A DNA stretch of 57,353 nucleotides from Ferrovibrio sp. (GCF_025869515.1 NZ_JAOZVR010000074.1:1-57353); one strand, 5' to 3'. Counted from the stretch's first letter, positions 37,146-45,860 are shown. Notes: a model not told the origin generated them from the sequence alone. Translations and numbers: made by a program.

Positions 37146-38473
37146 GTGAGACTTTACCCACCCTGCAGGCCGATCCGGCCCGCATTCGCCATCTCACGCT
37201 GGCGATCCAGCTGGAGGAAGGCCGGGCGCCGCGACTGATGCAGGTTTCGGTCTGGCTGATGATTTCTATCGTGATCTTCGCCATCGGTTGGGCGGCAGTG
37301 ACCAAAGTGGCGCAGGTGGCGCGTGCGCCAGGCGAGATCGTGCCGAACGGCCATCTGCAGCCGGTGCAGCATCTGGAAGGTGGCAGCGTCGCCGAGGTGC
37401 TGGTACAGGAAGGCGACCTCGTCGAAGCGGGCCAGACCCTGGTGCGCCTCGATCATACCGGCGTGACGGCAGAACTCGACCAGCTACGCACCCGTGAACG
37501 CAGTCTGCGCCTGCAGGCCGAGCGCCTGCGCGCTTTCGCCGATGGCCGCGTTGCCGATCTCGATGACAGCCGGGAGCAGGGGCTTTCGTCCGATCAGGCA
37601 GCGATCCTGCGCAGCCAGGAACGCGCCAGGCTCAGCCAGCGCAATGTGCTCGAACGGCAGGCTGCCGGCCGCCGCGCCGATCTCGAAGCCCTGATCGGCC
37701 AGCAGAAGACCCTGCAGCGCCAGAGCGCGATCACAGCGGAGGCGCTGGATATGCGCAAAACGTTGTCGGAGAAGGGGCTGAATTCCCGCCTGACCTTCCT
37801 CGACGTGCAACGCGAGATGAACCGCGTGCAGGGCGAACTCACCACCGTGACGACCAATATCGGCCGGGCGCGCGAGGCGGTGGCCGAGGCCGAGCAACGG
37901 CTGATCGAACTCGACTCGCGGCTCTCGGCCGATGCCATGCGGGAACTCGGCGCAGTCACCAGCGACCTGCGCCAGATCGAAGAGGTCCGCGTCAAACTGG
38001 AAGACCGTGTGGCGCGCACCACCATTTCCTCGCCAGTGCGTGGCATCATCAAGGACCTGCGCGCCTATGCTGCCGGGGCGGTGGTGCCGCCGGGCGGCAA
38101 TATCGCCGAAATCGTGCCGGTCGGCCGCGAACTGATGGTGGAAGCGCGTGTCAGCCCCTCGGATATCGGCCAGTTGCGGGCAGGGCAGCCAGTGGCGGTG
38201 AAAGTCTCGACCTACGATTTCGCGCAGTTCGGCAGCGTGCCGGGCCGGCTGGTGCATGTGTCAGCCTCCACCTTTCACGGCCCGCAGATCGCGCCCTTCT
38301 ACAAGGCGCTGGTGCGGCTTGATCAGAACTATGTCGGCAACGATGCGTCGCGGAACCTGCTGCAGCCTGGTATGACGGTACTGGCTGATATCAAGACCGA
38401 CGAGCGTACCGTGCTGCGCTTCCTGCTCAATCCAGTCTACCGGGCGCTCGACACCGCTTTCCAGGAGCGCTGA
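37142..38473 (+). CDS. HlyD family type I secretion periplasmic adaptor
   Basis: 443 residues. A cytoplasmic N-terminus of about 35 residues precedes a single membrane helix (VSVWLMISIVIFAIGWAAV). A lipoyl half-domain follows (VQHLEGGSVAEVLVQEGDLVEAGQTLVRLD), then a long alpha-helical coiled coil (about residues 110-300, many Arg/Glu/Gln heptads) and a second lipoyl half (TTISSPVRGIIKDL) with a beta domain. It connects the heterodimeric ABC pair to a TolC-type channel, which must be encoded elsewhere. ATGA overlap with the ABC gene indicates coupled synthesis. Confidence 0.95.
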   Translation: MSETLPTLQADPARIRHLTLAIQLEEGRAPRLMQVSVWLMISIVIFAIGWAAVTKVAQVARAPGEIVPNGHLQPVQHLEGGSVAEVLVQEGDLVEAGQTLVRLDHTGVTAELDQLRTRERSLRLQAERLRAFADGRVADLDDSREQGLSSDQAAILRSQERARLSQRNVLERQAAGRRADLEALIGQQKTLQRQSAITAEALDMRKTLSEKGLNSRLTFLDVQREMNRVQGELTTVTTNIGRAREAVAEAEQRLIELDSRLSADAMRELGAVTSDLRQIEEVRVKLEDRVARTTISSPVRGIIKDLRAYAAGAVVPPGGNIAEIVPVGRELMVEARVSPSDIGQLRAGQPVAVKVSTYDFAQFGSVPGRLVHVSASTFHGPQIAPFYKALVRLDQNYVGNDASRNLLQPGMTVLADIKTDERTVLRFLLNPVYRALDTAFQER

Positions 38474-38492
38474 TCGACTTCTGGGCCAGGCA

Positions 38493-38520
38493 TTGATCGG
38501 CGCTGCCGGTTTGGCATTAT
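38493..38520 (+). promoter_or_regulatory. Candidate promoter giving a leaderless dioxygenase mRNA
   Basis: TTGATC (38493-38498), 16 bp, CATTAT (38515-38520). The predicted start of transcription coincides with the ATG at 38527, and no Shine-Dalgarno is visible before that ATG. Confidence 0.4.
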
Positions 38521-38526
38521 CGCCGG

Positions 38527-39591
38527 ATGACCGCTTCGCCCGCAGACCTGCCGCCTGAAATCCGCGATGCCTCGGCCTGGTATGGCCCTGCCATGCTGCA
38601 AGACCAAAGCTGGCTGGAGCATTTCACCGAAACCGAGATTGCGGAAGTGGAGTCGGCGATGCACCGCATCGCTGCTGGTCCCGATGCGGCGGTTGCCCGG
38701 CTGACACCGGCCGATTTTCCGTTGCCCGGTCTGGCTGTGCGGCTGGGGCGTGTCAGGGATGCGGTGCTCAGTGGCCGCGGCTTTGCCCTGCTGCGCGGCC
38801 TGCCGGTGCAGCGCTGGACTATGCGCGAAGCCGCCATTGCCTTCCTTGGCCTCGGCAGCCATCTGGGCAGTGCACGCTCGCAGAACGCCAGAGGCCATAT
38901 CCTCGGTCATGTGAAAGATATGGGGCTGAACAGCGACGATCCGAATGTGCGCATCTACCAGACGCATGAGCGCCAGACCTTCCATACCGATTCCAGCGAT
39001 ATTGTCGGACTGCTCTGTCTGCAGGCGGCGAAATCCGGCGGTCACTCGGCATTGGTGAGTTCCGTCACCATCTTCAACGAGATGCGCAGACGCCGGCCAG
39101 ACCTGCTGCCGCATCTATTCGCGCCGATCGAAACCGACCGGCGCGGCGAGGTGCCGGTAGGCGAGAAGCCGTATTTCACCATTCCGACCTATAACTGGCA
39201 TGCAGGCCATCTTTCGGCGATCTATCAGCGCCAGTATATCGAATCGGCCCGCCGCTTCGCCGATGTACCGCCGCTGACGCCGGCGCAGGTCGAGGCTTAT
39301 GATCTGTTCGACGCGCTGGCCAACGATCCGGCGCTGAATTTTCACATGGTGCTGGAACCGGGCGATATGCAGTTGGTGCATAACCACACCCTGCTGCATG
39401 ACCGAACGGCTTTCGAGGACTGGACCGAACCGGCGAAACGCCGGCATCTGTTGCGGTTGTGGCTCGCGCCGAAGCAGGCGCGTCCGTTGTCGCCGGTGTT
39501 TGCCCAGCGCTATGGCAGCGTCACGCCCGGCGATCGTGGCGGTATCATTGTTCCTGGCACGCAACTGACCGTGCCTTTCGAGGCGGGGTGA
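38527..39591 (+). CDS. TauD/TfdA family Fe(II)/2-oxoglutarate dioxygenase
   Basis: 354 residues. The facial triad is visible: His153 and Asp155 in FHTDSSD and His291 in LLHDRTAFEDW; Arg310 in RHLLRLWL would bind 2-oxoglutarate. NWHAGHLSAIYQRQYIESARRF precedes the last third as in this superfamily. The enzyme hydroxylates or oxidatively cleaves an unknown substrate. Only one base separates its stop from the next gene, a dehydrogenase resembling carnitine 3-dehydrogenase. A gamma-butyrobetaine hydroxylase-like role is therefore conceivable, but the usual N-terminal zinc domain of that enzyme is not apparent. Confidence 0.9.
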   Translation: MTASPADLPPEIRDASAWYGPAMLQDQSWLEHFTETEIAEVESAMHRIAAGPDAAVARLTPADFPLPGLAVRLGRVRDAVLSGRGFALLRGLPVQRWTMREAAIAFLGLGSHLGSARSQNARGHILGHVKDMGLNSDDPNVRIYQTHERQTFHTDSSDIVGLLCLQAAKSGGHSALVSSVTIFNEMRRRRPDLLPHLFAPIETDRRGEVPVGEKPYFTIPTYNWHAGHLSAIYQRQYIESARRFADVPPLTPAQVEAYDLFDALANDPALNFHMVLEPGDMQLVHNHTLLHDRTAFEDWTEPAKRRHLLRLWLAPKQARPLSPVFAQRYGSVTPGDRGGIIVPGTQLTVPFEAG

Positions 39592-39592
39592 C

Positions 39593-40513
39593 ATGCCGGA
39601 CATCAAAACAGTCGCCATTGTCGGCGGTGGCCTGATCGGTGCCAGCTGGGCAGCTTTGTTCACCGCCGGCGGCATCGATGTGGTGGCCTGGGATCCCGAT
39701 GCCACGGCACGCGCGCTGTTCCGCGAACGCGTCAATGCGGCGCGCAGGCAACTGGCCAAACTCGGCTACCGTGGCCGTGGCAAGCTGAAGATCGTCGCCC
39801 GTCTGAAGGCGGCGGTGGCGGATGCTGATCTGATCCAGGAAAACGCGCCCGAGAAACTGGAACTTAAACACCGGCTGTTCGCCGAGATCGTGGCGGCGGC
39901 AAAGCCGCAGGCGACGATTGCCAGCAGCACATCCTCCTTTGCCTGGTCGGCACTGACCGAAGGGATGAAAGAACCGTCGCGGCTGATCGTGTCGCATCCG
40001 TTCAATCCGCCGCATCTGGTGCCGCTGGTCGAGCTCTTCGGCACTGACGCGGCGCGCGTGCAGGCAGCGGCCGTGTTTTACGAGGCGATGGGCAAGGTGA
40101 CGATCCGCATGAAACGCGAGGCGCCCGGCCATGTCGCCAACCGGCTCGCCTCGGCGCTGTGGCGCGAGGCCGTGCATATCGTGGCCGAAGGTATTGCCGA
40201 TGTGGCCGATGTCGACAGGGCACTGGTGGAGGGGCCCGGTCTGCGCTGGTCGATCCAGGGCGCGCATATGACCTATCATCTGGGTGGGGGCGAGGGTGGC
40301 ATTCGCCATTACCTCGATCATCTCGGCCCCAGCCAGGAAAAGCGCTGGGCCGCGCTGGGAAGTCCCAGCCTTACCCCTGAGGTAAAGGATATGCTGGTGC
40401 AGGGTGTTGAAAACGAAGCGGCCGGCCGCAGCATCAGTGAATTGAGTGCCGAACGCGATGCGACGCTGATCGAGGCGCTCAAACTGCGGGCCAAGCAAAA
40501 GCGAAAGATGTAG
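39593..40513 (+). CDS. 3-hydroxyacyl-CoA dehydrogenase family protein (carnitine dehydrogenase/lambda-crystallin type)
   Basis: 306 residues. The N-terminal Rossmann motif is VAIVGGGLIGASWAALFTAGG with an acidic residue after the second strand (VVAWDPD), so NAD is preferred. IASSTSSF, the SHPFNPPHLVPLVEL segment with the catalytic His and Asn/Glu pairs, and GPGLRWSIQGAHMTYHLGGGEGG resemble L-carnitine 3-dehydrogenase and L-gulonate 3-dehydrogenase more than fatty-acid oxidation enzymes. It should oxidise a 3-hydroxy acid. It is coupled to the upstream dioxygenase, which may create that hydroxyl group. The substrate is unproven. Confidence 0.88.
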   Translation: MPDIKTVAIVGGGLIGASWAALFTAGGIDVVAWDPDATARALFRERVNAARRQLAKLGYRGRGKLKIVARLKAAVADADLIQENAPEKLELKHRLFAEIVAAAKPQATIASSTSSFAWSALTEGMKEPSRLIVSHPFNPPHLVPLVELFGTDAARVQAAAVFYEAMGKVTIRMKREAPGHVANRLASALWREAVHIVAEGIADVADVDRALVEGPGLRWSIQGAHMTYHLGGGEGGIRHYLDHLGPSQEKRWAALGSPSLTPEVKDMLVQGVENEAAGRSISELSAERDATLIEALKLRAKQKRKM

Positions 40514-40605
40514 CCCGACAATATTTCGGCCTTGGACGAAGCATCCTGTCTTGTTCCGTCATGTTGAAGCTTTACTCTGGTGCCAACAAAGCCAGAGGAA
40601 ACCCC

Positions 40606-41430
40606 ATGCCCGTCTCGACATCGGATAAATGCGCCACCTTTCGCCGCCTGCACGACAGCGGCTGCTTCGTCATTCCCAATCCCTGGGATGCCGGCTCTGC
40701 CGTGCTGCTGCAAAGCCTCGGTTTCAAGGCGCTGGCCTCCACCAGTGCCGGCATGGCCTGGACCATGGCAAAGCCGGATAATAAGGTGGAATGTGGTGAG
40801 GTTCTGGCGCATCTAAAGACGCTGACCGCGGTGACCGACATTCCGGTCAATGCCGATTTCGAAAACGGCTTTGCCGAAGACCCCGCTGGCGTTGCCGCCA
40901 ATGTAACCCGGGCGATCGAGACCGGCATCGCCGGGCTTTCGATTGAAGACTCCACCGGCAATAAGGAAGCACCGCTTTATGACTTCGATCTCGCCGTGCA
41001 GCGCATCGTTGCCGCCCGGGCCGCCATCGACAAGAGCGGCAGCGGCGTGCTGCTGACCGCGCGCAGTGAAGGATTCATCGCCGGCCGGCCGGATCTGGAT
41101 GAAACGGTACGCCGTCTGAAGGCTTTTGCTGCCGCTGGTGCCGATGTGCTCTATGCGCCAGGCATTCGCGACGAGGCGCAGATCAGGGCTGTGGTGCAGG
41201 CCGCCGGCGGCAAGCCGGTCAATATGCTCACGCTCGGCCAGCCGGTGGCCGAACTGGCTAAGCTCGGCATCCGCCGCATCAGCGTCGGTGGGTCGCTGGC
41301 GCGCACGGCCTGGGGCGAATTCATCCGCGCCGCCAAGGAAATCGGCGCCGAAGGCACATTCGACCATTTCAAGCAGGCCGCCCCGAGCTCTGAGCTCAAC
41401 CGGCTGTTCAGCGCACATACGAAGCGTTAG
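40606..41430 (+). CDS. Isocitrate lyase/PEP mutase superfamily protein
   Basis: 274 residues from the ATG at 40606 behind a perfect AGAGGA site; the in-frame ATG at 40561 lacks one. The barrel carries typical segments: CFVIPNPWDAGSAVLLQSLGFKALASTSAG, the metal-binding VNADFENGFAEDP, GLSIEDSTG and LLTARSEGFIAGRPDLDETVRRL. The catalytic KKCG-type Cys loop of isocitrate lyase is absent. Relatives include oxaloacetate decarboxylase, 2,3-dimethylmalate lyase and carboxyphosphonoenolpyruvate mutase. It may belong with the dioxygenase/dehydrogenase pair 92 bp upstream, but its reaction is not predictable. Confidence 0.88.
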   Translation: MPVSTSDKCATFRRLHDSGCFVIPNPWDAGSAVLLQSLGFKALASTSAGMAWTMAKPDNKVECGEVLAHLKTLTAVTDIPVNADFENGFAEDPAGVAANVTRAIETGIAGLSIEDSTGNKEAPLYDFDLAVQRIVAARAAIDKSGSGVLLTARSEGFIAGRPDLDETVRRLKAFAAAGADVLYAPGIRDEAQIRAVVQAAGGKPVNMLTLGQPVAELAKLGIRRISVGGSLARTAWGEFIRAAKEIGAEGTFDHFKQAAPSSELNRLFSAHTKR

Positions 41431-41548
41431 GGCGGCAATGTCGGTGACAGCCTGAAGGCGTTTCGACTGCGCATCCTCGCCGCCGTCTGATCCCATAGTC
41501 GCAGCGACCCGACAGAATCCGCTTGACGGCAGCGGGTCAGTTGCGTGA

Positions 41549-41589
41549 GTATTTTATAATAATACAATGTCTTCAAATAGAATACAATG
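41549..41589 (+). promoter_or_regulatory. Promoter and operator of the second iclR operon
   Basis: A perfect TATAAT (41555-41560) sits inside GTATT-N7-AATAC (41549-41565). The 9-mer AATACAATG occurs at 41561-41569 and again at 41581-41589, exactly 20 bp apart, the second copy ending in the start codon. No good -35 or Shine-Dalgarno is present. This suggests a promoter occluded by its own product and a short leader. Confidence 0.55.
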
Positions 41590-42363
41590 AATCCTGCCAC
41601 CGAGACTGATATCGCGATCGAGCCGGCCAAGGCCGGGAAAAAAGGCGGGGTCCGCCCCCTCAGCTCCGTGCTGAAAAGCCTGTCGCTACTCGATGCCCTG
41701 GCGACGGTGCCGAAACCGGTGCGCCTGGCCGACCTGACCCGGCAGGTCGGCGGCGAACGCGGCACGGTGTATCAGCGTCTGGTCACGCTGATGGCGGCCG
41801 GCTGGGTCGAGCAGCTCGAAGACGGCAGCTTCCGCCTCAGCTTGCGCGCCGTGCAGGTGGCACATGCCGCGCTGGAGCAATCCAGCCTCGGTACCCGTAT
41901 CGTGCCGGTGATGCAGCGCCTGGTCGGTGAAGTGGGCGAGACCGCTTCGCTGGCGGTGCTGGATGGCGATGAGGCCCGCATCGTGCAGCGCGTCGAATCC
42001 GATGAGTTGTTGCGCGCCGACTCGAAGCTTGGTTCCAGCCTCTCCCTCGATAATTCTGCGACCGGCCGCGTGCTGGTCGCCTTTGCCGATGCCGAGCGGC
42101 TGGCGGCCTGGCGCCAGCGCAATGTGGCTTTGCCTGACAATGTCATGATGGCCCAGGTGCGGCGCGACTCCTTCGCGGTTTCCGGCAGCCGCGTCACCGG
42201 CATCTCGGCTTCGGCCGCACCGGTTTTCGACAGCGCCGGCCGCTGTTATGCCGCGCTGTCGCTGGTCGGGCCGAGTAATCGGTTTGTGGCCAGCAAAAGC
42301 CGCGATGCACTGATCCGCGCAGCCGAACAGGTCACCCGCATGATCCAGGGCAAGGACCAATGA
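41587..42363 (+). CDS. IclR family transcriptional regulator
   Basis: 258 residues. After a basic leader the winged helix spans about residues 22-85 (SSVLKSLSLLDALATVPKPVRLADLTRQ, GERGTVYQRLVTLMAAGWV). The effector domain ends with the usual VTGISASAAPVFDSAGRCYAALSLVGPSNRF. Its stop overlaps the start of the next gene (ATGA), so regulator and pathway proteins are made together; the downstream uncharacterised pair, M19-like protein and importer are its likely regulon. The operator candidates lie around its own promoter. Confidence 0.94.
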   Translation: MNPATETDIAIEPAKAGKKGGVRPLSSVLKSLSLLDALATVPKPVRLADLTRQVGGERGTVYQRLVTLMAAGWVEQLEDGSFRLSLRAVQVAHAALEQSSLGTRIVPVMQRLVGEVGETASLAVLDGDEARIVQRVESDELLRADSKLGSSLSLDNSATGRVLVAFADAERLAAWRQRNVALPDNVMMAQVRRDSFAVSGSRVTGISASAAPVFDSAGRCYAALSLVGPSNRFVASKSRDALIRAAEQVTRMIQGKDQ

Positions 42364-44078
42364 GCGCGCCTCGTCCGGCTCCGCCGATGGTGCAGCCGAT
42401 GGCGCTGCGCCCGCCAGAGCAGGTGATGCGACCCGAGCGCCTCGCGGCGATCCAGCCGAGCCGGCTGAGCGTATCGCGCGCCATGATGGCGCGGATGACG
42501 CGCGAACGCTGGGATGTGCGCTGCCTCAGCTTCGATATCGACGAGCGTGCCAAGGGCACGGCGCTGTACCGCATCACGGCGCCGGGTGGCGTGTTCGATT
42601 TCCCGGTCTTCTCGTTTGAATTCAATCCGGCCGGTCGCACCGGCCGCATCATCGGCCGCAACTGGGACATGATGGGAGCGCTGGTCGAAGGCCCGATGTC
42701 GGCGCTCGAAATCGAGCATACCCAGCGCGAACTGCCCAAACTTTATGCCGGCCGCGCCACCGAACGCACGCTGGTCTGGGCACGCTCCAACCGCTCGTCG
42801 CGCGCCTTCGATCATGTGGTCGACAGTCTCAGCGCCGGGCAGCAGCCGGAACTCAGCCGCTTGTCGCAGGTCTGCTACCTGATGCGCAATACCGGACTGG
42901 ACGGCAATGGCACCTTCGGTACCCGCTCGTTCCGCGCACTGGAAAGCAATCATCCGCTGCGCAACCCGCTGGCAGCCCAGATGCTCAGTGCCTATATGAT
43001 GCGCGAATTCGCCACCGATCTGGTGACAGGCCTGGCACGCCATCGTGGTGGGGCGCAGGCTGTCGAGCTCGATCCGGCGATCCGGCGATTTCTCGGTGTT
43101 GGCAACGGCTCGGCGCTCGGCCTGATCCTGTTCGCCAACAATCACCCCAAGCTGCTCGACCGTTTCCTGCATGCGCGCGAAACAGCACTGGCCCATGCCA
43201 AGGGGCTGGCGGCGCTGCCCGGCAGCCCGGAGATCAAACGCTTGCAGACTTTGCTGGATCGCGTCATCCGGTTTCGGCTGGAAGACCGCACGGTTTACGA
43301 TGCGCTGGTGCCCAGCGACACGATCGCTGCGGAGCTTGCCATCGTACGTAACGCGCTGAACGATTATATCGCCACCGGTCATATTGGTGGCTTGCCATCC
43401 CCTGTGCCGCTGGCGGCGCTGTGCGATCATCTGGAAACCCGGGTGCTGCCCGAGACGCAGGAAACCTTGCATTCGCTGCTGATCGAGTTGGTGCCCGAGC
43501 TGGCCGATTCGCTGTGCGAGACATTGATTGTCAGCGAAGAAACCACGGTAGCGCCTGCCATGCGGGTCGGCGAACTGCGCCAGATTCTGCATGACGACTA
43601 TGCTTGGTGTTTTGCCATGGATCTCAGCACCGAGGCATCGCGCCGCTATATCTGGTACAAGTCGGCCACCGCCGAGGAACCCCGCCGCGGTCCGCGCGAG
43701 GAGGTCGAGCAGGCCTTTAATCTCGGTCTCGATCTGCCACGCCTGATCCAGCAGCTTGATATTGCGCTTGCCAGCCAGCCAGCCGATCGCACGATGGCAC
43801 ATTTCCTGCTCGGCCACCCAGAGCATCGCGGCATCGTCGCCCGCGTGCAGACCCTGCGCGGCCTGCGCTATCACTCACCGCATATGAATATCATGGGTGA
43901 AGATTTCATTCCGATCCAGATGGTGCGGCTGCTCAATGTCGGTCTGCATGGCATCGACAAGACCCGCGATTTCCTCAATCGCAACCTCCGCGGTGTACTC
44001 TATCACGGCGCGCCGCTGCCAGAAGATCTGCGAACCGGTGCGCATGGTGACTGGTTCTATCCCGCGGAGCCCGTGTGA
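42360..44078 (+). CDS. Uncharacterised 572-residue protein in IclR operon
   Basis: No family was recognised. The sequence is soluble-looking, with no signal peptide or membrane helix. A proline-rich leader of about 30 residues precedes FDIDERAKGTALYRITAPGGVFDFPVFSFEFNP and GRIIGRNWDMMGALVEGPMS, a beta-rich domain. A long helical middle follows (residues about 130-450), and a C-terminal part contains HFLLGHPEHRGIVARVQ and LRYHSPHMNIMGEDFIPIQMVRLLN, ending GDWFYPAEPV. Several His/Asp-rich motifs could bind metal, but this is only visual. It overlaps both neighbours (4 bp with iclR, 1-4 bp with the next gene), so it works with them, probably as an enzyme of the importer-fed pathway. Confidence 0.85.
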   Translation: MSAPRPAPPMVQPMALRPPEQVMRPERLAAIQPSRLSVSRAMMARMTRERWDVRCLSFDIDERAKGTALYRITAPGGVFDFPVFSFEFNPAGRTGRIIGRNWDMMGALVEGPMSALEIEHTQRELPKLYAGRATERTLVWARSNRSSRAFDHVVDSLSAGQQPELSRLSQVCYLMRNTGLDGNGTFGTRSFRALESNHPLRNPLAAQMLSAYMMREFATDLVTGLARHRGGAQAVELDPAIRRFLGVGNGSALGLILFANNHPKLLDRFLHARETALAHAKGLAALPGSPEIKRLQTLLDRVIRFRLEDRTVYDALVPSDTIAAELAIVRNALNDYIATGHIGGLPSPVPLAALCDHLETRVLPETQETLHSLLIELVPELADSLCETLIVSEETTVAPAMRVGELRQILHDDYAWCFAMDLSTEASRRYIWYKSATAEEPRRGPREEVEQAFNLGLDLPRLIQQLDIALASQPADRTMAHFLLGHPEHRGIVARVQTLRGLRYHSPHMNIMGEDFIPIQMVRLLNVGLHGIDKTRDFLNRNLRGVLYHGAPLPEDLRTGAHGDWFYPAEPV

Positions 44079-44827
44079 TGAACCTGTCCAGTGCCGTAAT
44101 CGCCGACGATGAAATTCTGCTGTCGGTACGCGAGACGCGCCTGATTGTCGAGCGCATCCTGCTGCTCACGGATCTGCCGCGCGGCAGCGTCACGGCGGTG
44201 CGCGAAGCGATCCTGGCCTGCGAAGGCCATGGCCTGGGGGCGCTGGCGCATCTGCGCGATGATTTCGACAATATCAATGCGATGCAGCCGGCCCGGGTCT
44301 TTTTCTTTGAGGCCGATGGCAAGGCCGAGCTTGATGCCAAGGGCGAACATGCCTGGGCAATCATGCCGTCGCTGGTCGAACTGGTGGTCGAGCAGTGCCG
44401 CCGGCCGGTCGCTAGTCAGGCGGCGGGGTGCGGCACGGCCTCGCTGGCGGTGCATGATGTGCGCATGCCGGCGATGCTGGCGGCGCTGACGCCGCTGGCG
44501 CTGCGCCATCAGGTCAGCCTGGGGATCACCATCACCGATGACGGTGCACTGATCCGTGGTGCCGACCGCAGCACTGAAACCAGCGCTATTGCTATGTCGA
44601 GCAATGACCTAGATCCATTCCTGTCGCGCATGCTGCGCGAGGGTTTCCACACGCCGCGCCAGCTCTGGTCGGACCTCTATCATCTGTCGAACCGGTCGCT
44701 GACGCCCGATTCCGTGGTGTCGCGCCGCCACGCCGGCCCAATCATCGTCGATGAGAATGGCCGCATCATCGGTCGTCCCGATGACGATGAAACCGACTTA
44801 TCCCTGTTGTCCCAGCCTGCCGCCTGA
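44078..44827 (+). CDS. Uncharacterised protein with faint DUF3726-like N-terminus
   Basis: 249 residues from the ATG at 44078 (TGATG overlap with the preceding stop; a GTG three bases earlier is equally possible). Residues 9-40 (ILLSVRETRLIVERILLLTDLPRGSV, ILACEGHGLGAL) faintly recall the start of DUF3726 proteins, a family of unknown function; I put low weight on this. The C-terminal segment RRHAGPIIVDENGRIIGRPDDD is unusual. No signal peptide or membrane segment. Gene order implies a functional partnership with the 572-residue protein, possibly as two subunits of one enzyme. Confidence 0.78.
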   Translation: MNLSSAVIADDEILLSVRETRLIVERILLLTDLPRGSVTAVREAILACEGHGLGALAHLRDDFDNINAMQPARVFFFEADGKAELDAKGEHAWAIMPSLVELVVEQCRRPVASQAAGCGTASLAVHDVRMPAMLAALTPLALRHQVSLGITITDDGALIRGADRSTETSAIAMSSNDLDPFLSRMLREGFHTPRQLWSDLYHLSNRSLTPDSVVSRRHAGPIIVDENGRIIGRPDDDETDLSLLSQPAA

Positions 44828-44838
44828 GGGTTCCGACG

Positions 44839-45819
44839 ATGCGTAACGATGCGATGATCTTTGATGGATTACAGTGCGGCCATTTCGATCGTGCGGTTTT
44901 CGAATCGCTGCTCAGGGGCACGGTCCGTTGCGTCACCGTCACGCTTGGTTTCTGGGAAAACGCCATCGAATCGATGGATGCCATTGCGCGCTGGCGCGAG
45001 ATGGCACGCGCCAATGCCGATATCGTCAGCATCGCACGCACGGCCGTCGATATCGACCGCGCGGTAGCGGAGGGCAAGCTGGCGCTGTTGCTCGGTTTCC
45101 AAAATGCCATGCTGTTCGAAGGCCGCATTGCTTTCGTCGAGTTGTTTGCCGATCTCGGTGTGCGCGTGGTGCAGCTCACCTACAACAACCAGAACGACCT
45201 CGGCGGCAGTTGCTACGAGGAGCATGATTCCGGCTTGGCCCGCTATGGCAAAGAAGTGATCCGAGAGATGAACCGCACCGGCATCCTGGTCGACCTGTCG
45301 CATGTCGGCAATCGCACCACGCTGGATGCGGTGAAATTCTCGCAGAAGCCGGTGGCGGTCAGCCATGCCAATGCCGACTCGCTCTATCCGCACAAGCGCA
45401 ACAAGACCGACGATGTGCTGAAGGCGCTGAAGGACAATGGTGGCGTGATCGGCTGCGCCACGTATCGCAATATCGCCGGCGATCATTATTGCGCTTCGGT
45501 CGACAATTGGTGCGACATGGTGGCGCGCACGGTGGAGATCGCTGGCATTGATCATGTCGGTATCGGCACCGATCGCAGCCATAATACCACCCAGAAGGAC
45601 CTGGACTGGATGCGCGCCGGCCGCTGGACCCGTGGCATCGATTACGGTGCGGGTTCGGCCGCGCGCCCGGGCAAGGCGCCGCCGGCCGATTGGTTCAGAG
45701 ATGTGCAGAATATCGGTGAGATCACCGGTGGTCTGCAGCGCAAGGGCTTCAATGCCGAGGAAGTCGCCAAGATCACGCATGGCAACTGGCGTCGCGTCTA
45801 CGAGGCCTCACTCGCCTGA
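44839..45819 (+). CDS. Membrane dipeptidase (M19)-like protein with altered metal site
   Basis: 326 residues, aligning with the renal dipeptidase TIM barrel over its length (VVQLTYNNQND, GILVDLSHVG, PVAVSHANAD, HVGIGTDRSH, MRAGRWTRG, NWRRVYE). In canonical M19 enzymes the metals are held by HxD near the N-terminus, a bridging Glu and two later His. Here the first motif reads DGLQC (residues 9-13) and the Glu position reads GFQNA (Gln88), while His155 and His176 remain. It may be a one-metal or different hydrolase. No signal peptide is visible, so it should be cytoplasmic, acting on the compound imported by the adjacent ABC transporter. Confidence 0.85.
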   Translation: MRNDAMIFDGLQCGHFDRAVFESLLRGTVRCVTVTLGFWENAIESMDAIARWREMARANADIVSIARTAVDIDRAVAEGKLALLLGFQNAMLFEGRIAFVELFADLGVRVVQLTYNNQNDLGGSCYEEHDSGLARYGKEVIREMNRTGILVDLSHVGNRTTLDAVKFSQKPVAVSHANADSLYPHKRNKTDDVLKALKDNGGVIGCATYRNIAGDHYCASVDNWCDMVARTVEIAGIDHVGIGTDRSHNTTQKDLDWMRAGRWTRGIDYGAGSAARPGKAPPADWFRDVQNIGEITGGLQRKGFNAEEVAKITHGNWRRVYEASLA

Positions 45820-45860
45820 ATACGCGCTGATATCAACCGGGGATACTGGAGGAGGGGGTT

